NCBI GenBank assembly: GCA_041639705.1
Contig: JBEQBT010000059.1
Location: forward strand, 1-14,907
Length of the DNA stretch: 14,907 bases
Origin: JARDZI01 sp041639705
GTDB lineage: Bacteria; Bacillota; Clostridia; Clostridiales; Caloramatoraceae
Direction: 5' to 3'
The position numbers and the translations under genes were made by a program. Positions 7,201-14,436 of the stretch are shown one piece after another. Under the pieces are notes generated by a model, which saw only the letters and a program-made list of their open reading frames with translations, did no database searches and was not told where the DNA came from. Every line of letters begins with the position of its first letter. Position 1 is the stretch's first letter.

Positions 7201-8493
7201 TTATAATATATATCCCTGGATCATATTGCCTAAATTATCCACTAATTTTGTACTTAATATTTTTCCACTAACATCCTCATTGGCTGCCGCACAAACCTTT
7301 ATATAATTTTTTGTATAACCACAGGACAGATTTTCATTAGTTTCTTCAAATAAAACATCCATTTCTCTATTTATAAATTTATCAATATATTCTCTCTCAA
7401 GTATCATATCGAGTTCTAATAATTTCTTGCTTCTTTCTTCCTTTACTTCTGCTGATAATTGATCAGTAAATTCTGCTGCCTTCGTTCCTTTTCTTGGACT
7501 GTATTTAAAAATATGCATTTTAGATAACTTTATATTCTTCAAAAACTCATAGGTTGAATTAAATTCTTCCTCTGTTTCTCCCGGAAAACCAACAATTACA
7601 TCTGTTGTAATTGAAGCATCAATAAAATTTTCTCTGATTTTATGTACGGTGTTTCTGTACATTTCACTGGTATAATGTCTATTCATTCTTTTTAATGTAG
7701 CATCACAACCACTTTGCAGTGAAAGGTGAAAGTGGGGACAAAATTTATCAATTCTGCACAGCTTTTCAATTGCAGCATCTGTAAAAAACATTGGTTCAAC
7801 TGAGCCTATTCTAATTCTTTCTATCCCCGGTAATTCATTTATTAATTCAACTATTTGTTCAAGATTAATGTTTTCTAAATCAGATCCGTAGGATGCAACA
7901 TGTATCCCGGACAGTATTATCTCTTTAAATCCATTGGCAGCTAGCTTCTTGGCCTCTTTAATAACGTTCTCAGAAGTTCTGCTTCTAACTGGTCCCCTTG
8001 CATATGGTATAAGGCAATATGAACAATATCTGTTACAGCCATCCTGAATCTTCAAAAATGCTCTAGTTCTATCTTGATATTCATCTATTTCCAATTCCTC
8101 AAATTCTCTGATGCTCATTATATTATCAACTTTTTTTATTTGTTGTTTATTTGACCTGTACTCATCTACTAATTCAGCTGCCTTTCCCTTATCTGAGGTA
8201 CCTATAATTATGTCAACTCCATCAATTTTTGATACTTCCTCGGGAGCAACCTGAGCATAGCAACCTGCTACTACCACAATCCCTTCGGGATTAACTTTTT
8301 TTGCCTTTCTTATCATCTGTCTTGATTTTTTATCTCCGATACTAGTTACTGTACAGGTGTTTATAACATAAACATCAGCAAATTCATCAAAATTAACCAC
8401 TTCATAATCTTTTTTAATAAATGCTTCAGCAATTGCTTCTGTTTCATATTGATTAACCCTACAACCTAATGTATGGAATCCTACCTTGTTCAT
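7201..8493 (-). CDS. mtaB: tRNA (t6A37) methylthiotransferase MtaB
   Basis: MtaB is a radical-SAM enzyme that adds a methylthio group to t6A37 of tRNAs, giving ms2t6A. The 430-residue protein has the three domains of the family. The N-terminal MTTase domain carries the cluster cysteines Cys11 (LGCRVNQ), Cys47 (NTCTVTS) and Cys78 (AGCYAQ). The radical-SAM domain carries the CxxxCxxC triad Cys153/157/160 (GCNRYCSYC). A C-terminal TRAM-like RNA-binding segment covers roughly residues 365-430. GCRVNQYE favours MtaB over MiaB, as does its position after prmA-rsmE, matching B. subtilis yqeV. The ATG overlaps the rsmE stop by 4 bp, with GGAGGG as ribosome binding site. The 62 bp to hinT are very AT-rich, with no clear hairpin. 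Confidence 0.93.
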   Translation of the reverse strand: MNKVGFHTLGCRVNQYETEAIAEAFIKKDYEVVNFDEFADVYVINTCTVTSIGDKKSRQMIRKAKKVNPEGIVVVAGCYAQVAPEEVSKIDGVDIIIGTSDKGKAAELVDEYRSNKQQIKKVDNIMSIREFEELEIDEYQDRTRAFLKIQDGCNRYCSYCLIPYARGPVRSRTSENVIKEAKKLAANGFKEIILSGIHVASYGSDLENINLEQIVELINELPGIERIRIGSVEPMFFTDAAIEKLCRIDKFCPHFHLSLQSGCDATLKRMNRHYTSEMYRNTVHKIRENFIDASITTDVIVGFPGETEEEFNSTYEFLKNIKLSKMHIFKYSPRKGTKAAEFTDQLSAEVKEERSKKLLELDMILEREYIDKFINREMDVLFEETNENLSCGYTKNYIKVCAAANEDVSGKILSTKLVDNLGNMIQGYIL

Positions 8494-9239
8494 TTAAGCC
8501 CTCCCATATCACCTAACTGATACAATATCATGCTGGAGACTGCAATCCCTGCAGTTTCTGTTCTAAGAATTCTAGGACCTAATGTAACTGATAATACGCC
8601 ATTCTTGATACACTTATCTATTTCAAATTCATCAAATCCACCTTCAGGTCCAATTATAACTCCAATATTTTTTGCATTTGAGTTATCTAATAATATTTTT
8701 TTTAAGCCATTACTTTTTTCTTTCTCATATGGAACTATAGATAAATCCAAGCTTTTAATTTCTTCAATTGCCTCATCAAATGTTATAGGTTCCAAAACTT
8801 CAGGAATAATCCCTCTATTACTTTGTTTTGCAGCTTCCTCAGAGATTTTTCTCCATCTTTCCAATTTATTTGTTATATCCTTTCCTTCTGTTTTAACAAT
8901 TACTCTTTGGGTTATAACAGGTTGAATCTTACAAATACCTATTTCTACTCCCTTTTGAATAATCAGCTCCATTTTCTGAGCTTTAGGAAGTCCTTGATAT
9001 AAGATTATTTTAACAGGAGGTTCAGATAGGTTATCAAATGCTTCAACTATCTCACAAATAACGGTCTGCTTATTAATTTCAATAATCCTTGAAATATATT
9101 CTTTTCCCTTTCTATCGCTAACAATGATTATATCGTCTTTATTTAACCGTAAAACTCTATATATATGGTTAACATCATCTTTTGTTATGTAAAGCTTTTC
9201 ACCTATTATATGTTCTTTATTAATAAAAAACTTGTGCAT
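8490..9239 (-). CDS. rsmE: 16S rRNA (uracil(1498)-N(3))-methyltransferase RsmE
   Basis: RsmE is a SPOUT-class methyltransferase that makes m3U1498 in 16S rRNA on the 30S subunit. The 249-residue protein has an N-terminal PUA-like RNA-binding region (about 1-70) and a C-terminal trefoil-knot domain with the hallmark motifs IGPEGGFDEFEI (196-207) and LGPRILRTETAG (220-231), which form the SAM site. The ATG at 9239 has AAGGTG five bases upstream. Its TGA stop overlaps the mtaB start in an ATGA arrangement, so translation of the two is probably coupled. Confidence 0.95.
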   Translation of the reverse strand: MHKFFINKEHIIGEKLYITKDDVNHIYRVLRLNKDDIIIVSDRKGKEYISRIIEINKQTVICEIVEAFDNLSEPPVKIILYQGLPKAQKMELIIQKGVEIGICKIQPVITQRVIVKTEGKDITNKLERWRKISEEAAKQSNRGIIPEVLEPITFDEAIEEIKSLDLSIVPYEKEKSNGLKKILLDNSNAKNIGVIIGPEGGFDEFEIDKCIKNGVLSVTLGPRILRTETAGIAVSSMILYQLGDMGGLK

Positions 9240-9248
9240 ATATACACC

Positions 9249-10190
9249 TTATTTAAGGGCTGTAACAATGGCAACCCATTCACCCTTTTCCTTTACTTCA
9301 ATAATTCTATGGCCAGCATTATTCAATGCATTCAAAACATCATCACATCTTTCTCTAATAATGCCTGAGGCTATAAATATGCCATCCTTTTCCATGAATG
9401 ATTTTACTGTCTCTGTTAATCCAATAACTACTTCTGCAATAATATTGGCAACAATAATATTTGCTTTTCCATTTAGTACATTTGTAAGATCTCCATGAAG
9501 AATTTTAACATTATCTAAATTATTAGTTGAAACATTTTCATTTGCCGATTTAACAGCAACTTCATCTAAATCAACACCAACAACATCTTTTGCTCCTAGC
9601 TTTGATGATGTAATTGCTAATATTCCAGAACCTGTTCCTATATCGAACACAATGTCTCCGGGCTTTATGTATTTTTCAAGCATTTCTATGCACATTGAAG
9701 TAGTTTCATGAGTACCAGTTCCAAATGCCATTCCGGGGTCTAGTTCAACGATTATTTCACCTTCACTGACTGTATATTCCTCCCATGTAGGTTTAATTAC
9801 AATTTTATCTCCAAGCTTTAGAGGCTTAAAGTATTTTTTCCAGGAGGTATACCAGTTCTCTTCATTAACGCTAGTGGTTACTAATCTTCCCTCACCTACA
9901 TCAATTCCCATTTCTTTTAGTTCATTCAACTTAGTAATTATAATATTCTTTATTCTATCTATATCTTCCTCTTCAGAAAAATAACCCTTTACTACTGCTG
10001 CATCCTCTCCAAATTCAAATATATTGAAATCTGCAAAGTCCCAACTTAGTGGGTTCTGCTCTTTTAGTTTTATATCATTTGGATCTTCAATTGCAACACC
10101 CTTTACATCTAGTGAATAAAATATTCCTGAAACAGGCTCTAATGCATCACTAGTTGTGATTACTTTTATTTCTATCCAATTATTTTGCAT
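9249..10190 (-). CDS. prmA: Ribosomal protein L11 methyltransferase PrmA
   Basis: PrmA methylates ribosomal protein L11 using S-adenosylmethionine. The 313-residue length is normal for the family. An N-terminal substrate-binding domain (about 1-60) is followed by a Rossmann methyltransferase fold containing ELDPGMAFGTGTHETT (149-164), the SAM-binding loop DIGTGSGILAI (183-193), the acidic strand-end motif VGVDLD (204-209), and the catalytic-loop region ANIIAEVV (248-255). The ATG at 10190 is preferred because AAGGGG lies 9 nt upstream. An in-frame TTG at 10199 would directly abut that site. It is the first gene after the repeat-rich intergenic region and has its own promoter. rsmE starts 9 nt after its stop. 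Confidence 0.95.
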   Translation of the reverse strand: MQNNWIEIKVITTSDALEPVSGIFYSLDVKGVAIEDPNDIKLKEQNPLSWDFADFNIFEFGEDAAVVKGYFSEEEDIDRIKNIIITKLNELKEMGIDVGEGRLVTTSVNEENWYTSWKKYFKPLKLGDKIVIKPTWEEYTVSEGEIIVELDPGMAFGTGTHETTSMCIEMLEKYIKPGDIVFDIGTGSGILAITSSKLGAKDVVGVDLDEVAVKSANENVSTNNLDNVKILHGDLTNVLNGKANIIVANIIAEVVIGLTETVKSFMEKDGIFIASGIIRERCDDVLNALNNAGHRIIEVKEKGEWVAIVTALK

Positions 10191-10221
10191 TATTTTCAAC
10201 CCCTTTATATTACTACGAATT

Positions 10222-10250
10222 ATTATACTACACAGTTGTTATTATGTAAA
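10222..10250 (-). promoter_or_regulatory. Sigma-A-type promoter of prmA
   Basis: On the minus strand, TTTACA (10250-10245) is followed by a 17-bp spacer and a perfect TATAAT (10227-10222). The -35 box matches TTGACA at 5 of 6 positions. Transcription would start near 10215, about 25 nt before the prmA ATG, leaving room for the AAGGGG ribosome binding site. Confidence 0.75.
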
Positions 10251-10270
10251 AAACATTAGTAAATATGAAT

Positions 10271-10320
10271 AATTTAAAAGTCAGAGAGGATATTATATAT
10301 CCAAACTCTGACTTTAAATT
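10271..10320 (-). terminator. Hairpin, probable terminator upstream of the prmA promoter
   Basis: AATTTAAAGTCAGAG (minus strand, 10320-10306) pairs with CTCTGACTTTTAAATT (10286-10271), giving a 15-bp stem with one bulged base. The loop contains its own small stem (GGATAT/ATATCC). A short T-run lies at the end of the stem, which is weaker than an ideal terminator. It lies about 20 bp before the prmA -35 box, so it would separate prmA from read-through of the heat-shock operon. The hairpin is nearly symmetrical and could act on both strands. Confidence 0.5.
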
Positions 10321-10399
10321 TTAACTCTGTTCCAGAATAATGTTGAATATTGATTTTTCCATTATAATAATTACACAATTGTGTGGTAATACGTCGTAG

Positions 10400-10434
10400 G
10401 GAACCTGCCCTAAATGTGGGGTGAACAGTGTTCG
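10400..10434. repeat. Degenerate copy of the GAACAGTGTTCG repeat (left direct-repeat copy)
   Basis: This 35-bp stretch matches 10524-10559 in the same orientation. Both start GGAACCT, both contain an AATGT followed by a G-rich run, and both end GAACAGTGTTCG, with a few substitutions and one missing base here. The match extends beyond the palindromic core, so the repeat unit is longer than the palindrome alone. The two copies flank the 72-bp hairpin at 10446-10517. Confidence 0.65.
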
Positions 10435-10445
10435 TACCTGCAAAC

Positions 10446-10517
10446 TGTCATTCTGAACGCAGTGAAGAATCTTTCCCTGGGGTGGGCTTAAGATTCTTCG
10501 CCGCGCTCAGAATGACA
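10446..10517. repeat. 72-bp palindromic repeat (28-bp arms, 16-nt loop)
   Basis: The left arm (10446-10473, starting TGTCATTCTGA) and right arm (10490-10517, ending CTCAGAATGACA) match at 25 of 28 positions once one is reverse-complemented. All three mismatches are transitions that would still give G-U pairs in one RNA strand. The loop is 10474-10489. The right arm plus ACAATG recurs at positions 13-43 of the window, so this is a dispersed repeat family rather than a single hairpin. Confidence 0.8.
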
Positions 10518-10538
10518 ATGTCTGGAACCTACTCTCAA

Positions 10539-10632
10539 TGTAGGGGCGAACAGTGTTCGCCCGAGGGCACTTTGAATTTAGGCTATACCTGATCATGGTG
10601 CGCAAAAAGGGCGAACACTGTTCGCCCCTACA
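10539..10632. repeat. 94-bp element with perfect 24-bp terminal inverted repeats that are themselves palindromic
   Basis: Positions 10539-10562 are the exact reverse complement of 10609-10632. Inside each arm, GGGCGAACA and TGTTCGCCC pair around a single centre base, so each arm is also a short palindrome. The 46-bp centre holds no gene; its only further symmetry is GCAC (10567-10570) against GTGC (10598-10601). The unit can fold as two small hairpins or as one long hairpin. It has the size and shape of a non-autonomous mobile element or a dispersed intergenic repeat. No transposase is nearby. Confidence 0.75.
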
Positions 10633-10737
10633 AGGTCACAGTATCGTAACAATCCAACAATGTTAAGGAATTATTTGCGACACATTCTTCCTAAACTATG
10701 GCTCAATACAAACAATATTCTTTAGCAGGTAAATTAA

Positions 10738-11872
10738 CTATTGAAATGCATCCTTAACCTTATCTATAAATGATTTCTTTCCATCTACAGCATCCTCACC
10801 AAATTCTTCTGCAAGCTTGTGTAGAAGTTCTTTCTGCTTTTCATTTAACTTCTTAGGTATCTCTATGTTAAGTTGAACATAAAGATCTCCTCTTCCATTT
10901 CCTCTTATTTTAGGAATTCCTTTTCCCCTTAGCTTTATTACAGTTCCTGGTTGTGTACCCTCTGTAATAGCTTGAGGTTGCTCTCCTTCAAGTGTAGGTA
11001 CAATAACCTCTCCACCTAATGCAGCTTTAATAAAGGATATGGGGACCTCACATACAATATCTACTCCCTGCCTCTTAAATACTTTATGTGGAGTTACTCT
11101 AATTTGTACATATAAATCTCCAGAAGGCCCTCCCTTTAATCCAGGTTCACCNNNNNNNNNNCTCTCCTCTTAAAGGTATTGTATTACCATTGTCCACTCC
11201 TGCAGGAATATTAATTGATACAACTCTCTTTCGTCTAACCTTACCTGCTCCATTACATGAAGGGCATGGAGTTTCAATAACCCGACCTTCACCATGACAC
11301 TTGTCACAGGCTGTTACACTTACAAAGCTTCCAAATGGAGTATTCCTCTGGCTTTTTACCTGACCTGTACCTCTGCATTTATCACATATTTTTGGAGACG
11401 TTCCTGCCTTTGCACCACTTCCATGACAAGTCTCGCATTTTTCATTTCTAAATATATCTATATCCTTCTTAACACCAAATGCAGCCTCTTCAAAAGTGAG
11501 TGTGATATTATATTCAATATCTGCACCTCTTTGAGGTCCATTTTGAGGTTTTCTGCCTCCGCTTCCAAACATGTCAAAAATATCACCAAATATATCTGAA
11601 AAGCCTCCAAAGCCACCACTACCACTAAAACCTTCAAATCCCCCCTGACCATTAAAATCAGTAGTTCCATACTGATCATACTGGGACTTTTTCTCGGGAT
11701 CTGATAATACTTGGTAAGCTTCATTTATCTCTTTAAATTTTTCCTCTGCTACCTTATCTCCAGGATTTTTATCAGGATGATATTTCAATGCCATTTTTCT
11801 AAAAGCTTTCTTTATTTCATCATCCGATGCACCCTTCTCAATTTCAAGTAGTTTATAATAATCCTTTGACAC
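10738..11872 (-). CDS. dnaJ: Chaperone protein DnaJ (Hsp40), interrupted by a run of N
   Basis: DnaJ delivers substrates to DnaK and stimulates its ATPase. Before the N run, 237 codons encode a J domain with HPD at residues 32-34, a Gly/Phe-rich linker (about 74-106), and four zinc-binding CxxCxGxG repeats (146-153, 163-170, 189-196, 203-210). After the run, 137 codons encode the C-terminal substrate-binding domain and end at TAG 10738. With the 10 N counted the length is not a multiple of three. With them removed it is 375 codons, and the junction reads RGE|GEPGLKGGPSGDLYV, which fits the family at this point. The gene is therefore probably intact at 374 residues. The start is GTG at 11872: a stop codon lies directly upstream in frame, and AGGTGG sits 8 nt before it. 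It is the last gene of the heat-shock operon. Confidence 0.95.
11152..11161. other. Assembly gap (10 N) inside dnaJ
   Basis: Ten N in the C-terminal half of dnaJ. The codons on each side join in frame and in family order if nothing is inserted, so the true missing length is probably zero, or otherwise a multiple of three. It looks like a contig join padded with a fixed N run. Confidence 0.85.
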
Positions 11873-11903
11873 CTATTTCACCACCTCTCATGGAACATAC
11901 AGT

Positions 11904-11925
11904 AAGGAGGGAAGCCTCCCTCCTT
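11904..11925 (-). other. Stem-loop in the dnaK-dnaJ intergenic mRNA
   Basis: AAGGAGGGA at 11904-11912 and TCCCTCCTT at 11917-11925 form a perfect 9-bp stem, 10 bp if the flanking T/A at 11903/11926 pairs, around a 4-nt loop. No T-run follows on the minus strand, so it does not look like an intrinsic terminator. It lies in the 75-bp gap between dnaK and dnaJ, about 30 nt before the dnaJ start. It could mark an mRNA processing or stability point, or lower dnaJ yield relative to dnaK; both are inferences. Confidence 0.6.
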
Positions 11926-11947
11926 AGCAAATATAAGATTGTACTGA

Positions 11948-13783
11948 TTATTTATCCTCTTTATCGTCCCTTACATCATAATCCGCATGAACTTCATTAT
12001 CAGTTTCAGGATTATTTTGTCCATCACCACCTGGATTTTGAGCACTAGCTTCTTGATAAATTCTTGATGAAATTTCATAGAATCTTTGAGTTAATTCCTC
12101 AGTTGCACTCTTAATTACATCTGTATCGGTTCCATTTAATGCATCTCTAACCTTCTTTATTTTTTCTTCAATTTCGCTCTTTTCCACTGGTGTTATCTTT
12201 CCTTCTAAGTCTTTTAATGTTTTTTCTGTCTGATAAACCATTGAATCTGCATTATTTCTTGTCTCGATTTCTTCTTTTCTCTTTTTGTCCTCTTCTGCAA
12301 ATTTTTCAGCTTCTTTAACTGCATCCTGAATGTCATTTTCTGAAAGGTTTGAAGATGCTGCTATTGTTATCTTTGCTTCTTTATTTGTTCCAAGATCCTT
12401 TGCAGCTACATGAACAATTCCATTTGCATCTATATCAAATGTAACCTCAATCTGTGGTATTCCTCTTGGTGCTGCAGGTATACCAGATAGTGTAAATCTT
12501 CCCAAAACCTTATTATCCTTTGCCATTTGTCTTTCGCCTTGAAGTACAAGTATTTCAACAGAAGTTTGACCATCTGCTGCAGTTGAGAAGACCTGACTCT
12601 TTCTTGTTGGAACAGTAGTATTTCTTGTTATTAATGGAGTTGCAACTCCACCTAATGTTTCAATTCCAAGTGTTAAAGGAGTAACGTCAACTAAAACTAT
12701 ATCCTGCTTTACTTCACCACTTAATACTCCAGCTTGAATAGCTGCACCAACAGCAACACATTCATCAGGGTTTATACCTTTAGTTGGTTCCTTACCAGTA
12801 AAGTTCTTTACTGCATCCTGTACTGCTGGAATTCTTATTGAACCTCCTACAAGTAGTACCTTATCAATCTGTTCAATTGAAAGTCCAGCATCCTTTAGTG
12901 CATTTCTCATTGGCCCAATTGTTGATTCAACTAGGTCAGCTGTAAGCTCATCAAACTTTGCTCTTGATAGAGTTAAATTTAAATGCTTTGGTCCAGTGGC
13001 ATCTGCAGTTATGAATGGAAGGTTTATTTCAGACGTTAGCTGTGATGAAAGCTCTATTTTAGCTTTTTCTGCTGCTTCCTTTAATCTTTGTATAGCCATT
13101 TTATCATTTTTTAAATCTATTCCATTTTCTTTTTTAAATGTCTGTGCAAGGTAGTCAATAACTCTTTGGTCAAAGTCATCTCCACCTAATTTAGTATTTC
13201 CGTTAGTAGATTTAACTTCAAAAACCCCTCCGCCTATATCAAGTACTGATACATCGAAGGTTCCGCCACCTAAGTCATATACCAGTATTAACTGATCCTT
13301 ATCCATTTTATCAAGGCCATATGCAAGTGATGCAGCAGTAGGTTCATTTAATATTCTTAATACTTCAAGTCCTGCAATTCTTCCAGCATCCTTAGTTGCC
13401 TGCCTTTGACTATCATTAAAATATGCAGGAACAGTTATTACTGCTTGAGTTACAGTTTCACCAAGATAGGCTTCTGCATCTGCCTTTATTTTACCAAGCA
13501 CCATCGCTGATATCTCAGGTGGTGTAAACTCCTTACCATCGACCTTAACCTTATAATTTGAGCCCATTTGTCTTTTTATTGATGCTATTGTTCTATCAGG
13601 ATTTGTAATTGCCTGTCTTTTTGCGACTTGACCAACCATTCTTTCACCAGTTGGTTTGAATGCCACAACAGAAGGGGTTGTTCTTGCACCTTCTGAATTA
13701 GGTATTACTACAGGTTCCCCACCTTCCATAAATGCTACACATGAATTTGTTGTACCAAGGTCAATTCCTATTACTTTTCCCAT
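11948..13783 (-). CDS. dnaK: Chaperone protein DnaK (Hsp70)
   Basis: DnaK is the ATP-driven Hsp70 chaperone that binds exposed hydrophobic segments and works with DnaJ and GrpE. The 611-residue length is normal for Gram-positive DnaK. Visible motifs are the phosphate loop IDLGTTNS (7-14), NEPTAASLAYG (146-156), the second phosphate motif DLGGGTFDVS (170-179), and the interdomain linker DIVLVDVTPLTLGIE (361-375). A substrate-binding domain and a charged C-terminal lid follow. The ATG is preceded by a strong AGGAGGAG ribosome binding site. One oddity is residue 316: the third Hsp70 signature reads GGSIRIP where Ser or Thr normally stands at the Ile. The C-terminal tail ends DYDVRDDKEDK, a variant of the acidic tail usual in bacteria. 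It is in operon with grpE; a 10-bp hairpin separates it from dnaJ. Confidence 0.98.
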   Translation of the reverse strand: MGKVIGIDLGTTNSCVAFMEGGEPVVIPNSEGARTTPSVVAFKPTGERMVGQVAKRQAITNPDRTIASIKRQMGSNYKVKVDGKEFTPPEISAMVLGKIKADAEAYLGETVTQAVITVPAYFNDSQRQATKDAGRIAGLEVLRILNEPTAASLAYGLDKMDKDQLILVYDLGGGTFDVSVLDIGGGVFEVKSTNGNTKLGGDDFDQRVIDYLAQTFKKENGIDLKNDKMAIQRLKEAAEKAKIELSSQLTSEINLPFITADATGPKHLNLTLSRAKFDELTADLVESTIGPMRNALKDAGLSIEQIDKVLLVGGSIRIPAVQDAVKNFTGKEPTKGINPDECVAVGAAIQAGVLSGEVKQDIVLVDVTPLTLGIETLGGVATPLITRNTTVPTRKSQVFSTAADGQTSVEILVLQGERQMAKDNKVLGRFTLSGIPAAPRGIPQIEVTFDIDANGIVHVAAKDLGTNKEAKITIAASSNLSENDIQDAVKEAEKFAEEDKKRKEEIETRNNADSMVYQTEKTLKDLEGKITPVEKSEIEEKIKKVRDALNGTDTDVIKSATEELTQRFYEISSRIYQEASAQNPGGDGQNNPETDNEVHADYDVRDDKEDK

Positions 13784-13811
13784 TTTTTTCTCCTCCTATA
13801 TATTTGTTTTG

Positions 13812-14396
13812 TTAATTTGCTACTTTAACCATGCTATGCCTTAAAATTTTGTCCTTATATTTGTATCCCTTTAGCATTACATCTACTATTATGTTTTCTT
13901 CTAAGCTCTCATCCTCTATATGCATTATTGCATTATGATAATTTGGATCAAATTTTTCTCCAACAGAAGGGATTTCCTCAACGCCAATTTTTTGAAGGAC
14001 GTCCCTAAACATTTTAAGTATCATTTCAATTCCTTCAATTATGCTTATTTTCTCCTTATCATTATAAGCAACTGCTCTTTCAAAATTGTCAAGGACAGGT
14101 AGGAATTGTTTTACAGCTTCTGAATAGCCTTCATCATATAAGCCTTCTTTTTCCTTTAAAGTTCTCTTTCTGAAATTATCAAAGTCAGCCATTGTTCTTT
14201 TAAGCATATCCAGATATTCTTCACATTCCTTTTCTTTTGCTTGAAGCTTGTCGAGTAATTCATTTTCCAATCCATTATTTGAAGCCTCTTCAGATGTAGA
14301 ATCTTCTAAATCTTCATCTATAATAGGGTCAAGAACTTCACACTCTTCTTCTTCTTTTAATTCTTCTAGGTCTTTGTCTTTTTTCTTATTAGCCAT
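13812..14396 (-). CDS. grpE: Nucleotide exchange factor GrpE
   Basis: GrpE releases ADP from DnaK and so drives the chaperone cycle in the cytoplasm. From the ATG at 14396 the protein has 194 residues. It starts with a very acidic, low-complexity tail (about residues 8-45), then the long helix expected of the dimer stalk (about 45-100). The C-terminal beta domain carries the GrpE signature, 'FDPNYHNAIMHIEDES' followed by 'GYKYKDKILRHSMVKVAN'. The frame stays open upstream to 14450, inside hrcA, but AGGTGAT at 14400-14406 sits three bases before the 14396 ATG and decides the start. There are 40 bp between the hrcA stop and this start, and 28 bp to dnaK, so co-transcription is likely. Confidence 0.95.
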   Translation of the reverse strand: MANKKKDKDLEELKEEEECEVLDPIIDEDLEDSTSEEASNNGLENELLDKLQAKEKECEEYLDMLKRTMADFDNFRKRTLKEKEGLYDEGYSEAVKQFLPVLDNFERAVAYNDKEKISIIEGIEMILKMFRDVLQKIGVEEIPSVGEKFDPNYHNAIMHIEDESLEENIIVDVMLKGYKYKDKILRHSMVKVAN

Positions 14397-14436
14397 CTTA
14401 TCACCTACATTCATATGAATTTTAAGATTTTTTAGC

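Larger units (their letters stand above)
10191..10737. other. Intergenic region between dnaJ and prmA
   Basis: About 550 bp with no credible gene on either strand. From the dnaJ side it holds about 100 bp of plain AT-rich sequence, a cluster of GC-richer inverted and direct repeats (10400-10632), a 12-bp palindrome ACACAATTGTGT (10373-10384), a terminator-like hairpin (10271-10320), and the prmA promoter (10222-10250). The repeat cluster is clearly richer in G+C than its surroundings, which suggests that it was inserted. Confidence 0.7.

Noticed and set aside
8530..8925. 131-codon open frame on the plus strand opposite rsmE
   Set aside because: It lies wholly inside the well-supported rsmE gene, and its translation is low-complexity and unlike any family I know.
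10400..10632. CRISPR array
   Set aside because: The repeats are few, differ in orientation and spacing, and are of two families; there are no regular spacers and no cas genes.
11294..11599. Open frame on the plus strand opposite dnaJ
   Set aside because: It is antisense to the zinc-finger and Gly/Phe-rich region of dnaJ, has no ribosome binding site, and its product resembles no family. It is a by-product of the coding strand's composition.
10738..11872. dnaJ as a frameshifted pseudogene
   Set aside because: The apparent frame change equals the 10 N. Without them the two halves join in frame at a conserved junction.
11904..11925. dnaK-dnaJ hairpin as an intrinsic terminator
   Set aside because: No T-run follows the stem on the minus strand.
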